This document shows positions 25,955 through 37,744 of a DNA stretch of 64,000 bases, in pieces (position 1 is the stretch's first letter; the number at the start of each line of letters is the position of its first letter). The notes beneath the pieces were generated by a model that did no database searches, had not been told where the DNA came from, and saw only the letters and a list, made by a program, of their open reading frames with translations. The position numbers were made by a program, and so were the translations under genes. Location of the stretch: positions 4,866,753 to 4,930,752 of the forward strand of contig NC_044929.1 of NCBI RefSeq assembly GCF_003576645.1. Direction: 5' to 3'. Source of the DNA: Ipomoea triloba (lineage: Eukaryota; Streptophyta; Magnoliopsida; Solanales; Convolvulaceae).

Positions 25955-26780
25955 CACCCTCCCAAGTCAACAAGTTTGTCCTCAAGCTTGAAATTTGGAA
26001 AAAGGAGCCGAAATTTGTCCAAGAGCTCCCAGGAAGCATCTTTCGGAGCAACACCAAGCCAATGGACTAAAACCTCTGCGACTCCTCTATTCAAGCGAGA
26101 CTTGGACACAACATGAGGGCGGAACAAAACTCTACCATCGTGCAACGGGGGAAGGTCAGACGTAGAATTCGGCGAAGGGCCATTGTACAATTTCAATAAG
26201 GACACATGAAATACGTCGTGTATTCGACTCGTCGATAGAAGGGCAAGCTGGTAAGCAACATCACCAATACGCTGAGTGATACGGAAAGGATAAAAAAACT
26301 TCGACGATAATTTGTGAAACACACTACGATTAACAGACAGTTGGCGATAAGGGTGGAGTCTAAGCCAAACCCACTGTCCGACTGAAAATTCAACTTGTCA
26401 ATGTGAACGATTGTAAAACTTCGCCATACGTACCTGAGTCATCCGAAGATGGTCCTAAACCAAGTAAAAAAGTGCATCGCGATCTCGAAGTTGGAGACGC
26501 CAGGTTCGTATGACAAGAGGTGCGGAGGGTCACGACCATAAACAACATGAAACGGGGAAGTCTGTAGAGCCGAATGAAAATACGTGTTGTAGCAGTACTC
26601 GGCCTAGGGAAGGCAGTCGATTCATTTTCGCGGGCATTCGCCAACCAGGCAGTGCAGGTAAATGGCGATGGTCCGATTAGTCACCTCAGTCTGGCCATCT
26701 GTCTATGGGTGATAAGACGAGGAAAAGGAAAGTATAGTACCATGTAATTGAAATAGTTCCTGCCAAAAGGTGCTAGTAAA
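25955..26780 (-). pseudogene. Gypsy integrase C-terminus and chromodomain-like remnant
   Basis: On the minus strand, directly after the nested insertion, the frame resumes with integrase residues ending in the typical YHPxTDGQTE region (one in-frame stop), then enters the C-terminal part with RIGDVAYQLALL and IHDVFHVSLLK. It finishes with a chromodomain-like stretch (VLVHWLGVAPKDASWE and FPNFKLEDK) close to the 3' LTR. The reading frame is broken in several places. Confidence 0.8.
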
Positions 26781-27097
26781 CGTCACTGTAACACCCCGGC
26801 TCGGCTATACCGTACATCCGGAGTAGTTACCGCCACACCTAGACCAAACCCAGCCGAATCCACGCGGGGTTCACTCTAGGTGCACAGGCTAAGGGAGAGG
26901 AAAAACGTTTCACGACATCATCATTCCCCAACTTATATTTTCATGCATATATATGTAGATGAGCAAAAGGGGTAGCTGCACTAGCTACCACTATACACAA
27001 GAGTTTAAGTACAACTGACTAGCCAACTAAGTTCATCATGGCTACAAAAGATATATACACAAAAGAGTTTCCTCCCAGAACTTTCCCAACCAGCCAA

Positions 27098-27670
27098 CTA
27101 CTCTAAGAGGCGGTACACCGGTCCGGAGTACGTCCCCCACACTAGATGCCACTCACCTGCGAACCAGGTGATATGGTCCAAAAAGTAACAGGGAGTGTTC
27201 ACCATAGACCACTCATCCCAATGCTCCGAAGGACTGGGATCCCACGGATCGGGATAAAAGACCACAAACTCTAAGGGGTCACTCCCCTCTAACAACTCGA
27301 TGGGATAGAACCCAAACCTAGACTGGGCCCTATCTAGAAAAGTCGGCTCACTACTGCGAACCGGAATGCGAGAGGGTGTAGTCGGGTAAGCTGGAGGAGG
27401 ACTGTACTGCGGAGGAGGAGGAACAGGAGCATAGATCGGGTCCAAAGCAGGATCATAGACCGGGTCCAAAGCAGGAACATAGACCGGGTCCGGAGCAAGA
27501 ACCGAATCGGGAGTATAGACTGGAGCAGGAGGATCTGGAGCGAAGCCTGGGGCATACGGATCATCATCCGTCAACAAGTGCACATAGCCGTCATAGTCAT
27601 AAAGGGGAAAGTAAAACTCTGAGGAACCACTAGAGTTCCCCGGGCTACAAGAGCCCACACTAGACTCCAT
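27098..27670 (-). CDS. Proline/aspartate-rich open frame inside the nested element
   Basis: A 190-residue open frame beginning MESSVGSCSPGNSSGSS. Residues about 40-90 repeat PALDPVY/PDPVY-like units, followed by PPPPQYSPPP and a less repetitive C-terminal half with several tryptophans (WDEWSMV, GEWHLVWG). No known domain recognised. It lies wholly inside the solo-LTR-like element, so it is most likely transposon-derived and not a host gene; whether it is translated is unknown. I report it because its length and non-repetitive C-terminal half are unusual for chance. Confidence 0.35.
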   Translation of the reverse strand: MESSVGSCSPGNSSGSSEFYFPLYDYDGYVHLLTDDDPYAPGFAPDPPAPVYTPDSVLAPDPVYVPALDPVYDPALDPIYAPVPPPPQYSPPPAYPTTPSRIPVRSSEPTFLDRAQSRFGFYPIELLEGSDPLEFVVFYPDPWDPSPSEHWDEWSMVNTPCYFLDHITWFAGEWHLVWGTYSGPVYRLLE

Positions 27671-27956
27671 CTGGTAAAGGACACAATGAAGTGTAGTTAG
27701 CGCGACGGCTAAGTAAGGAAATCCATTGTCACTCGAAAGTAAACAAAGGTTTTGAGCACAATATAATAATTAGAAAAAGATAACCGTTACCCAACGGTCG
27801 CAATCTACCTGCAAGTATTTAACAGTAAAACAGTGCAGCGCAGTATATAAGTGACATCAGCACATAATACTTCTATTACTGAAAATTTTCATTTAATTCA
27901 AGGTGGGAAACACAACACGCATTTTAAGGTTCGGGACACACGACCTTTTCATTCCC

Positions 27957-28690
27957 ACTCAATCTCTCAGCGAATAGACTTCGCTCTGCAGTATGAACAA
28001 ATCATACAAATTCTCACACTTCACTCAGCGAATAGACTTCGCTCTGCAGTATGAATAAATCATACAAAATCTCACACTTCACTCAGCGAATAGACTTCGC
28101 TCTGCAGTATGAATAAATCATACAAAATCTCACACTTCACTCAGCGAATAGACTTCGCTCTGCAGTATGAATAAATCATACAAAATCTCACACTTCACTC
28201 AGCGAATAGACTTCGCTCTGCAGTATGAATAAATCATACAAAATCTCACACTTCACTCAGCGAATAGACTTCGCTCTGCAGTATGAATAAATCATACAAA
28301 ATCTCACACTTCACTCAGCGAATAGACTTCGCTCTGCAGTATGAATAAATCATACAAAATCTCACACTTCTACAAAATCTCACACTTCACTCAGCGAATA
28401 GACTTCGCTCTGCAGTATGAATAAATCATACAAAATCTCACTTCACTCAGCGAATAGACTTCGCTCTGCAGTATGAATAACACTTCACTCAGCGAATAGA
28501 CTTCGCTCTGCAGTATGAATAAATCATACAAAATCTCACTTCACTCAGCGAATAGACTTCGCTCTGCAGTATGAATAAATCATACAAAATCTCACTTCAC
28601 TCAGCGAATAGACTTCGCTCTACAGTATGAATAAATCATACAAAATCTCACCATTCACTCAGCGAATAGACTTCGCTCTGCAGTATGAAC
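27957..28690. repeat. 58 bp minisatellite, about 13 copies
   Basis: Each unit contains AGCGAATAGACTTCGCT, in which AGCGAA and TTCGCT can pair as a 6 bp stem around a 5-base loop. Spacing is 58 bp for the first seven copies, then 76, 56, 42, 56, 56 and 58, showing indels between units. The units are near-identical, so the array is young or homogenised. Every stretch between repeated cores is also conserved, which excludes a CRISPR array. Confidence 0.93.
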
Positions 28691-30653
28691 TATTCATACA
28701 GAACCCCTCACCATTCATTATATTCACATGACACAAACTCATCAACTTGTTCCAGTATATCTCCCAAAAATACACATATTAAGAAATGTCTTTTCTATTA
28801 CGAAAATCCAAGTACGAGAGTCACAATAATACTTAAAACACAATTTTTCTCCAAGTTAATAAGTATAATGCACAAAATAATAATATTCGAACCTTTCAAA
28901 AATTCACCCGATTGCCCGTAGGCCTTCAAAACATCGCAATATTCGGGATTAAAAACATCGGGGACAAGTTTGGTCAAAAACAAATCGAAAACGAGTCCGC
29001 GCCGCGCGGACTCGCGATTGGCCGCACCAGCGGACGCACGGCGGACGCAGGCGTCCGAGCCGCGTTCGCTGGTTCGGCGTTTCTCGCCGAAACTGGACGC
29101 CCACGGACGCGCGTCCGTGCCCGCGTCCACCCAAATCTGCCAGAAATTTCAGTTGGCGCAGTCCGAAAGATTGAGCCGGTAAAAATAGTTCCCGAACTCT
29201 TTTTCACTTGAAATTTTTATGGTAGAACCCCAACTTATAGTACTTGATGTCCATAAAAAGTTTTGGTCATTTTGATCCACGAATAAACACAGAAAATTCC
29301 CTTTTTGCCCTTGGCAGTGTGCTGTCTAGAATATTTTTCTCTCTGGACCAGTTTTGGAAAAAAATTCGAAAATCATAGTTATACTACTCCGATCCTTACG
29401 AAATTTTATATGCGGGTTCTACACTTATTGAACTACATGCCTAAAAAAAGTAGGATCAAAATACCTTACCAATTTTTCCCAATAAATCTCGGAAGTTACT
29501 GCCAGAATCTATCCTGATTTCTTTTCACTATTTTCACAAGTATAAGCCTATATGGGCATAAATTCAACATATACATGCATAAATTAGCTATGAACATGTA
29601 TATAAAAATTACCAAAAATCCAAAGTGTAGTTTCTTAGGCTAACTTGTAGATCCACGAACTTAACACATAATTTCACGTAAAATTTTCCTAGTCACGTAA
29701 TTTACTAGCATTTGTTCACCTTCAAGTGATTGAGCCAACTTAAGGGATTCCTTACCTTTGTAGAAACCTTAAAAACCGTACAAGTTGATGATGCCTTCCT
29801 TGGATTCCTTCACCAAAGATCCTAACAAAACACCATAATACAATGTTTTCATAAATCTTAAGTCCAAGCTTAAGTCTTAGGAGGGATTGAACCGAACAAA
29901 ACCGAAGTTCTTACCTATAGTAGAGTTCTTGGAGTTGAAGAAATGCCTAAGGAGTTCTTAGATCACAAATATGGAAAACTAATATTTTTCCTCCTCTTCT
30001 TCCTTGTGTGTTCGAAAGTGAGAGAGAAAGATGAGTGTGATAGTGTAGATTATGTCTTGAAGATCAAGCAACAAAGTGCAACATTCCCATACCTCATTAA
30101 TGCTAGCATTAAATGCTTCATTAATTGTGATCATCCACTTGGGGTTATGCCACATGTCAATACCCTATGGCTCCTCGAAGAAGAAAAAATCTAATCTTTG
30201 CCCGTTCGGGTTCAAATCAGATAAAAGTTCGGAGGATCATGGCTTAATTCGGGAAAATTCTAACACCAAAATTATTCTAAAAATAATCCCGTCACTAATC
30301 CCTCAAATTGGGAATTTTTCGGTATCTCGCGAAATATAGGTACAAGGTTCGTAACAATTTTACCCCTTTCAGTCCATTTAAAATTTTACTTGAACTAACT
30401 AGAAGTTCAGGCTTAATCGTATGATACTTAATAATCCAATTTCTAGGAAAAATTCGAACTGAATCTACATCCTTAAAAATGTTACGGTCCGTGACTGATA
30501 CGTAGTTCGCAGCTTATTAATAACTTAGTAAGGAAAGAAAAAAAAAATTCTTTCGATCACCGAGAGACCTTCTCCTAATATCATAGCTTAAAAAAAATAT
30601 ATCTATATTCTCGAACCTTAACTTTGTCGGAAAAACCGAGGGGTTACAGTCAC

Positions 30654-31880
30654 GTCTCGATCACTGACAATCGATTCAGGAATGCTGTGAAGTTTGACAA
30701 TATGAGCGAAAAAGAGACCCGTAACTGTAGCCGTCGTATAGAGGTGACCCAGCAGAATGAAATGTGCATATTTCGACAAGCAATCCACGACGGATAGAAT
30801 CACTGATTTGCTATGAACTTTAGGCAGGCCCTCAATGAAGTCCAACGAGATGTCGCTCCAAATAAGCGATGGGATGGGCAGAGGCTAGAGGAGGCCTACC
30901 GGGTGGAGATTCTCCCACTTGTAGCGCTGACATGTAGGGCACTTTCAGACGAACTCGCGAACGGTACCACGCAACCTAGTCCAAAAGAATTCCTGGGAAA
31001 CGCAAAAAAACGTCTTTTAGGCTCCTTCATGCGAATTGTCGTAAAAACCTGAAATAATAATCGGGATTAGTGGGGAATCTTGAAGAATAAAGAGCTTACC
31101 TTTGTAACGGATGAGCTCGTCATCCATGGACCAGTGGGGACCTGCTAGGCCGTCCATAATTTTCTTAATCAAAACCTGAGCGGTGTCCGAATCAGCGAGT
31201 TCACGACGGATAGACTCCAAAATTGGGGATACCGAGGCGGACAGGGCCATGAGTGAAGACACCTCCTCGTCGCGTCTAGATAATGCATCAGCCACGGTGT
31301 TAAGTCAGCCCGCACGGAATTCGACGTCAAAGTCATATCCCAGGAGCTTACTAATCCAATGATGTTGGGGAGATGTGGTGAGGCGTTGCTGCAAGAGGAA
31401 CTTCAGGCTATAATGGTCGGTGTAGACTGCGAACCGATGACCCTACAGGTAGTGTCGCTAGTGTCGAATGGCTTGAGAATATGAGATAACCCAATCAATT
31501 ATTGTTCGTACGAGGCTAGCTTGTGATGGCAGATAGCGAGGCGCCGGCTAAAGAAATCCACCGTGTGGTTATCTTGGTGTAAAACTGCGCCCACGCCTAC
31601 CCCAGATGCGTCACATTCAACCACAAAGGGTTTTGAAAAATCCAGAAGTTGTAACATCGGGGCTGTGGTAAGCGCGACCTTGAGCATTTGAAAGACCGTT
31701 GTTGCCTCCTTTGTCCACAAGAAATTGTGTTTCTGAAGTAGCGATGTTAAAGGAGCAGTTATGACGCCAAAGCCCTTTATGAACTTACGATAGAAGCTGA
31801 CGAGTCCAAGAAAGCCGTGAAGACCTTTTACAGATTGGGGTTGAGGCCAATCCAACACGGTTCGGACTTTGAGGCCAAAG
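30654..31880 (-). pseudogene. Gypsy RT/RNase H and integrase remnant
   Basis: On the minus strand: the end of reverse transcriptase and RNase H (LHGFLGLVSFYRKFIKGFG, then FVVECDASGVGVGAVLHQ), the MADALSRR motif that ends RNase H, then the integrase core with MDFIEGLPKV, VVDCLSKYAHF and SIVSDRDVT, where the nested element interrupts. Stops and frameshifts separate these segments. Upstream gag and protease are missing. Confidence 0.87.
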
Positions 31881-31972
31881 CTGTTCGTCAGAACATCTGC
31901 CGGAGCTCATCCTAGTCGGCCTTCATGGCTTCGACCGATGTCTCCCTTGACGACAGGCTCCAATACCAAATT

Positions 31973-32304
31973 TTTTGTAAGCCCATAAGCCTGAAAATGC
32001 GTCACTGGGCAGTGAACGGGACTTGAGGGACGAGCCGGGGGGATGGGGGTGGGTGTTTTTCTCCCTATAGTTGCAGGTAGAATGAACAAGGCTAGGAAAC
32101 AAATAAATAAATTGAAGACTACTGGAGTTCTTCTGCCAAATGTCATGATACAAATTCAAATTCAAATTCAAATTCCAAAATTGATGTCCTAAACTTAAGC
32201 CTTCAACCCCCTTGAAAAAAGAAATGAACTAGTATAAATACTTCATGCAGTAGGTGGTTTGTTGCGTCTATGATATTTGATATGTTCTTCCAATGAATGC
32301 ATCA
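31973..32304 (-). repeat. 5' LTR of the gypsy element
   Basis: 332 bp, read on the minus strand from TGATGCATTCATTGG to the primer-binding-site-like sequence just below 31973. Compared with the other LTR it carries an extra segment near 32090-32150 and lacks another. The CAAATT word is repeated four times near 32155-32178. Confidence 0.8.
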
Positions 32305-32629
32305 TTGTGTTCCATAAATTAGGCCATCTCTATTTTGTCACATCTTTACAACAGTTTACCCAGAAAGTGGATTACAGTGGTACCATAGATACCCACATGC
32401 ATACAGGAATGAAGAAAAAAAAAACCACACTTGGATAAATATATCCATAATGTTCTTTTGTTCATGTTGGGGCAACTAGATCACATGAATAGACAATATG
32501 AACACTAAAACTTTGGTTCTTGGTAGTTCTGTTTTGGGCTGTGAAATTAGTTCATCCTCGGCATTTCATTCACACAGGTTGCAAGTGATGGAGCATACCA
32601 GAGCATAGAATACCATTGATGTTTACCAT

Positions 32630-35600
32630 TCATCTCTTATTTTTCCATCGTGAGAAACCCTTTTTTCTAGGCGCATGTCCACTGCCTCTAGCTTCATATG
32701 ACCATGAAATCTTGCTTGGAGTCACCTTACCCCAACTACTTTGAAGTTGTTCCTTTTTCGCAGATAAAGCCTCGCTGAGTTGGTCCCAAAGGTTCACTCC
32801 ATTTTCTACCAATAGAGAGACATTATTAGGTTTTAAATAACATCTCAATAGGCAAAGATGTGACCAAGGTAATGATGGAACTGAATACAATTCATACCTC
32901 TGCTGCAAGTATGCATTTGTTTTTCATGGTTTACTTCCCCATTTTCTGGAGAAAACAAGACAATATTTTAAGTTCAGAATAACTTCCATCTGAATTGCTC
33001 GCTTCCAAAAAAAAAAAAAAAAAAAAAAGAAGAAGAAAGAAAATGCAAGTACCAGGAATAGTAGGTGTTTGCTTATCACTAGAGCCACTCGATACTGTTA
33101 ATGTGTTGCTGGAAGCACCAACACCAGTCCAAACAGAAACTTCTTTTGAAGGGTTAAATGTGGTAGCTTTTACAACACGAACATCAACAAGTGATGACAA
33201 ATCTATCTGCATACCACTTATAATTCAAATTTAGAGCAGCTGCACACGGTGGAGAGAGTTTACCAAAGAAATGGAGAGAGCTTACCTCCAATGATCCATC
33301 CTCTTTATAAAGAGAACTATCAGGTTGCATTGCGCATTCGTCTTCACCCGACTTTTTGGAATAAAATGGATATCCGGCAACTGGCATCAGTGAAGCTCTA
33401 CTTGATTCAGAATTGAATGATGATACTTTGCCAACCTTCAGTAAAAGGGAATGTCAAAACTTTTTTTCATGATCCTTATCAATAACCAAAATACAAAGCA
33501 TAATGCAATGAAATACATGGTACGGGGAGAGCTCAGCAGTCCAGTTGGATGATAACTTAAGCAGCCGATATGCAATCACATCGCCTTCCTATAATAGAGA
33601 GAATAACACTTGGGATGCATAAGATAGATATTGCAAAACAAAATAGTCTTAAGCTATGTGGCTATGTGTAGTAGGTTGCATATACCAATTCCATCAAAGC
33701 AAAATATTTATTGTGGATGAAAGGCACCAATTAAATTCAGTAATATACTCAAGCTAACCTTAGGTGTATTAGAGAGGGATGGAAGTTTAGCAAAGTCAAT
33801 TGATCCATCACAATGGGCAACCTTTTCAGCACTTGACATTTCAGATGATTCTTTGTTCAACTCATTAATTTCATTTCTTTGTGAGAATGAAATTTTCTCT
33901 TTGCCCAATTTCTGGCCATTTTTCTTGTTGATGACCCCATTCCACCTGAAATTTTCCTGAAGTAAAACTTGGAACTTCATCATTCATAACTTAAGAAAAC
34001 AAGAAAGTTTTCTAACAGATCCTCCAAATAAAAAGCTGAGAATTATCATGGCATAATAAATTAGCAATTGCAATAGAGTCAATAGACTAACAGTTCTCTA
34101 TAGATTTCAACTGAGTTGGAAAGCAGTAATGCACATCCAAAAAATATAAAATTTTACTAAAAAATTAGATTACTATACCGCTTTAGCTTGATTCTGTTGT
34201 ACAGCTTCTCCTGCATCAACCAGAAAAATCTGACATGTTAGGTATTCTATAATACAGCATACCATACATGCATTATTCCAAAAGGGATCTGGTCATATTT
34301 CTGAAATAGACATACTCATGCCTCTTATAGCACAACCCCAACCTCCACGGTGAGATAGAAGATAAGAAAAATCAGGAAACAAGATTCATATAAAATTAAA
34401 ATACAGGCAATAGTCCAAAAAATCATAGGTTCTAATATAATCTACAAATATAAATATGCATTATGGATCTAGGTAGCATTTTACAACCTTAGTAATGACA
34501 TTTAAGTGGATAAGCAAACAGAGGTGAGAAAAATTCCAACACTCATTCAGTCCAAGTGTCTAATAATTGAACTTCCAGAATCCAGATTATCATTTGAACA
34601 AAGATTGATAAGTAATCAGCTGACAGCTTTAAAAAGCAGAAAAAGCCACAGCACAAAAACTAGACATCTAAGAGAGTGAAAGAGAAAATGTCTGTAAAGT
34701 GAGTGAGAAATTATAAGACCTTTCCCTGGAATCTCAGAGTGGATGTGTCCCGGAGTTAGTTCAATTGGAACAACCCCATCTTCATTATCACTATTTTGAT
34801 CAGGCTCACTACAGGAAAGATTTTTAGAATTTGTACGTTCCTGTTTGTCCATATCTTTAGTCATATCGTTGAAAAGCAATCCCTTCCAATATAGCTGCAA
34901 AAAATGATATACATGTTTGTTGCGAATTATGTGACAGGAAGAGAAGATTTACATTTTTTCAAACTCACAAGTCCCTTGGGTTGACCAGGGGTTTCTTTGA
35001 TTTCATCTCCAGTTTGTCTCAGCTTCCAATGTTTCTGGATATTCACAATATGAGCTTTAAATGACAATACAGTATCTAATAGAAACAGAAGCTTTATATA
35101 TATTACTCACATGTCCTTTTGGTTGGCTTATATCCTCTTCTCTTTTGGCCCTAGCTTGTCCCTTCTTCCACTTCTGCTGCAAATTCAGACCATAAGTTGT
35201 TAATGGTGCCTATCCATGAAAAGGGGGAACTTTAAGCAAATTTATTTTACTTACACGTCCTTTTGGTAGCCTAACTGCCTCTTCGCTTCCATCTTTGGAT
35301 TGCGTGCCCTTCAAACTGTTCTGTAAAATCAGGAATAGAAGTAGGCAATAGAGGTCAAACTACTGAAAGGAAAGTGGGTTCTCTGCATATTATACTATAT
35401 TACATACAAGTGCCTTTAATTGAGAATCTGCATTTTCCTTTAGAATTTTAGCCATTTCCCGTATGAGCCTCCTCTTTGCATATTGTCGCCTTGAGCTCCT
35501 GCTTGGCTGCTGACCAAATCAAAAATATATAGACTATCATAACTTCAAGTGAATAACGTAAAACAATAAGAAATCAGCAATTTAAAATGAGATTGAAATG

Positions 35601-37486
35601 AAATCGCATTGGTGTTTGGTACTTTCCCATCAATTATATTTCTGGGAAAATATTTCCAAGGAATGTATTTGATGAGAATAACTGTGAGAGGAAAATTAAT
35701 TAACACATTTGGTGTTACCCTGGAAACATAAGAATTAAATTAGCTAGAAAGTTAATTAAGATGTTTGGTTCACTTAAGCTTAGAAATTTTTTTTAATACT
35801 TCAAGCATAATCTAGTTTAAATTGTATAACCAAAAAGCGACTATGCAGTATGTTTCAATGAATCAACTTCAATAAAATCTTAAATTTTGATTGAGAATAC
35901 CTTTGGTATTTCTTCCGGCTTGGCTGTCACATCCACGGATTCCTTCCCATACTCTTGAATGTGATCATTTCTAAGGTAACAACAAGGAACTATTACTTAT
36001 GCCCCCATGTACTTAGATAAAACCAGATAATTTCTAGAATATATAAGCAATAAAAGCAGATAATTTCTAGTCTGAAATATCAGCAACACTGGAGGGCCAT
36101 CAAATGAAAGTGAGGAGATAGTCATGCAATAAGAGTTCTAGGTATGAGTTGCCTATTTTTCTCTGGGGTCTAAAATCAATCCAAGAATCAGATTGGGGAA
36201 AAGTTTGAAAACATTTAGCCTCAATACAAATAAAAATAAAAATAAAAATAAAAACAAATGACAGATAAACTCATAATTTAGACTATGGAGATCAAACACC
36301 ATAAAACCATAGAAGAAAGACAAGGCTATTGAGTAATAACACATACTTCTTTGTGTTGGGCTTAGTATGATTGTCTTTAGTCATTTCCACAGTTTCGTTA
36401 TTATCTTCAGCCCCATCCATCTTAGATTCAGATTTTTGTTGTTCCTTTTTATTACTTATCTTGGCTGTCCGATCTCGTTTAGATTTCTTAGTCGGCTGAC
36501 TCGGCTCTGTCTGAGCATCAATGTTGCACTCCTCTGCAACTTGAGGGCACTGTTTCTTCTTCCTGTATTCACAGAAAGTGAGTTATCCATTGGCCCATTT
36601 GAAGCTGTAACTGCAACCGCCATACAATTCTCCCACAAATTTTTTTAAAAGAGGAATCCACATATGGAGAACTTAGTTCATACTTTGTGCTATGAAGTTC
36701 CTCGGATGCCTTCCTTTTCTTGGAGACTGCAACTCCATCCAGCAAATTCTTGTGTAAATTGTAATCATCCACCTGGTCTCTCCTCTCCTCTTCAGGTTTG
36801 TCACACTCATAGCCCCCATGTTCCTTGTTAAATGCCTCATTTGCCAAAAGCAGAGCTTTGGTATTTACAGATGGTTTCTCAACACTTTGGACATTCTCCA
36901 CCAAATTAGGTGTGTTCCCGACAATAACCAATGAACCTCCCTTCTTCTTTTTCTTCTTCTTCACACTAACATAATATAAAAATCACATTAAAAGTACACA
37001 TAATTCACCAAAACATAGTACAAGAAAATTAGCTATACTCACCTGATTACATCTTTATCTTTAAAGAAACAAGTTGACTCAAAAGGTGGCAGGACAAACC
37101 CATCCATCTGCACGCAATTAAGACCAACACAAGCTCAAAATAAATCTAATCTCATAATCACCAAAGTCTAATAAATATTCCCTAACACAGACGGTTTAAA
37201 TTCCATGCTTCATCTCACTGAATCCAATAAAACCCCCTTCTTCACTCACCCAAAGCCCCATTAACCCCTTTCCAAATTCTAGCCTTTTATTTACTTTTTT
37301 TTTTCTTCTCTTCCACTCGTTTCCAGAAATGGTAAAAGTATGTGAATCGAATTAAAGCAACAAACACATAGGCATTGTATAAAGGCATACCCACTAGTCG
37401 ATCAATTACCTACATTTCCAGATTATACATGAAAGTAGTATGCATTATGCATATACATACAAATACAAATACAAACATACATAGAG

Positions 37487-37537
<51 letters not shown>

Positions 37538-37744
37538 ATTTACAGAGAGGAGGATGCCATGGGGACAGGAGTTATGGAGTTTGAAGTTGTGGAAGAGATC
37601 GGAAGAGAATTGGGAGATTATTCTGTGGTGCGTGGGTTTGAGGAGAAGCCAGCTTCTCTGGAGACCCTGTGATTTCTGGGAATCACTGAGGATGTCACCA
37701 TCGTCGAACACCACTTTGATCCTTAAACCCTCCTCGTCCTCCAT
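32630..37744 (-). CDS. Coilin (Cajal body scaffold protein), intact copy
   Basis: Seventeen exons on the minus strand: 37744-37544, 37107-37043, 36965-36684, 36562-36347, 35970-35901, 35506-35408, 35320-35255, 35173-35111, 35034-34969, 34894-34720, 34210-34179, 33956-33759, 33588-33517, 33435-33286, 33206-33053, 32945-32898 and 32805-32630. Phases join throughout into about 710 residues. The N-terminal self-association domain carries CPHGILLS then MDGFVLPPFES, the middle is lysine-rich with nuclear localisation signals, and a Tudor-like region starts with EGDVIAYRLLKLSSNW near residue 512. The C-terminus has LWDQLSEALSAKK and ISWSYEARGSG. Coilin organises Cajal bodies for snRNP maturation. 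Exons 7-9 look like tandem duplicates. Exons 6 and 8 have tandem CAGCAG acceptors. It lies head-to-head with the chimeric gene at 38741. The last few residues differ from what I remember of the family. Confidence 0.92.
37489..37536. repeat. (GA)n microsatellite at coilin intron 1 donor
   Basis: About 46 bp of GA on the plus strand (CT on the coilin sense strand) begins a few bases inside intron 1, next to the donor at 37543. Confidence 0.85.

Larger units (their letters stand above)
26787..30648. mobile_element. Nested 3.86 kb element, probably a solo LTR
   Basis: The element begins TGTAACACCCCGG and ends CCGAGGGGTTACA. It is flanked by a perfect 5 bp duplication GTCAC (26782-26786 and 30649-30653) and splits the integrase gene of the surrounding gypsy element. 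Such ends plus a 5 bp duplication are typical of LTRs; no second LTR, primer-binding site or pol domain is seen. A very long solo LTR of a Tekay/Del-type retrotransposon is my best reading (inference). Inside are a proline-rich open frame, a 58 bp minisatellite and a CpG-rich patch at about 28985-29130. An alternative is a large non-coding (LARD-like) element. Confidence 0.68.
25621..32304 (-). mobile_element. Degenerate Ty3/gypsy retrotransposon, chromovirus type
   Basis: LTRs lie at 25621-25951 and 31973-32304 with TG...CA ends. The flanks CTGTG and TTGTG form a near-perfect 5 bp target duplication. The homologous site in unit 2 (about 45048-45056) is empty, which confirms the insertion. 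Reading the minus strand, a primer-binding-site-like TGGTATTGGAGC (initiator-Met-tRNA type, about 31958-31970) follows the 5' LTR, and a purine tract GGGAGGG precedes the 3' LTR. Gag, protease and most of reverse transcriptase are gone; RT C-terminus/RNase H, integrase and a chromodomain-like C-terminus remain with stops. Short LTRs suggest a Reina-like lineage (inference). A 3.86 kb second element sits inside its integrase. Confidence 0.88.

Noticed and set aside
27957..28690. Regular 58 bp repeat considered as a CRISPR-like array
   Set aside because: The whole unit repeats, with no unique spacers, and the DNA is plant nuclear; it is a minisatellite in a transposable element.
37375..37584. 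ERERER-type open frame at the coilin start
   Set aside because: Translation of the (GA)n tract in coilin intron 1.
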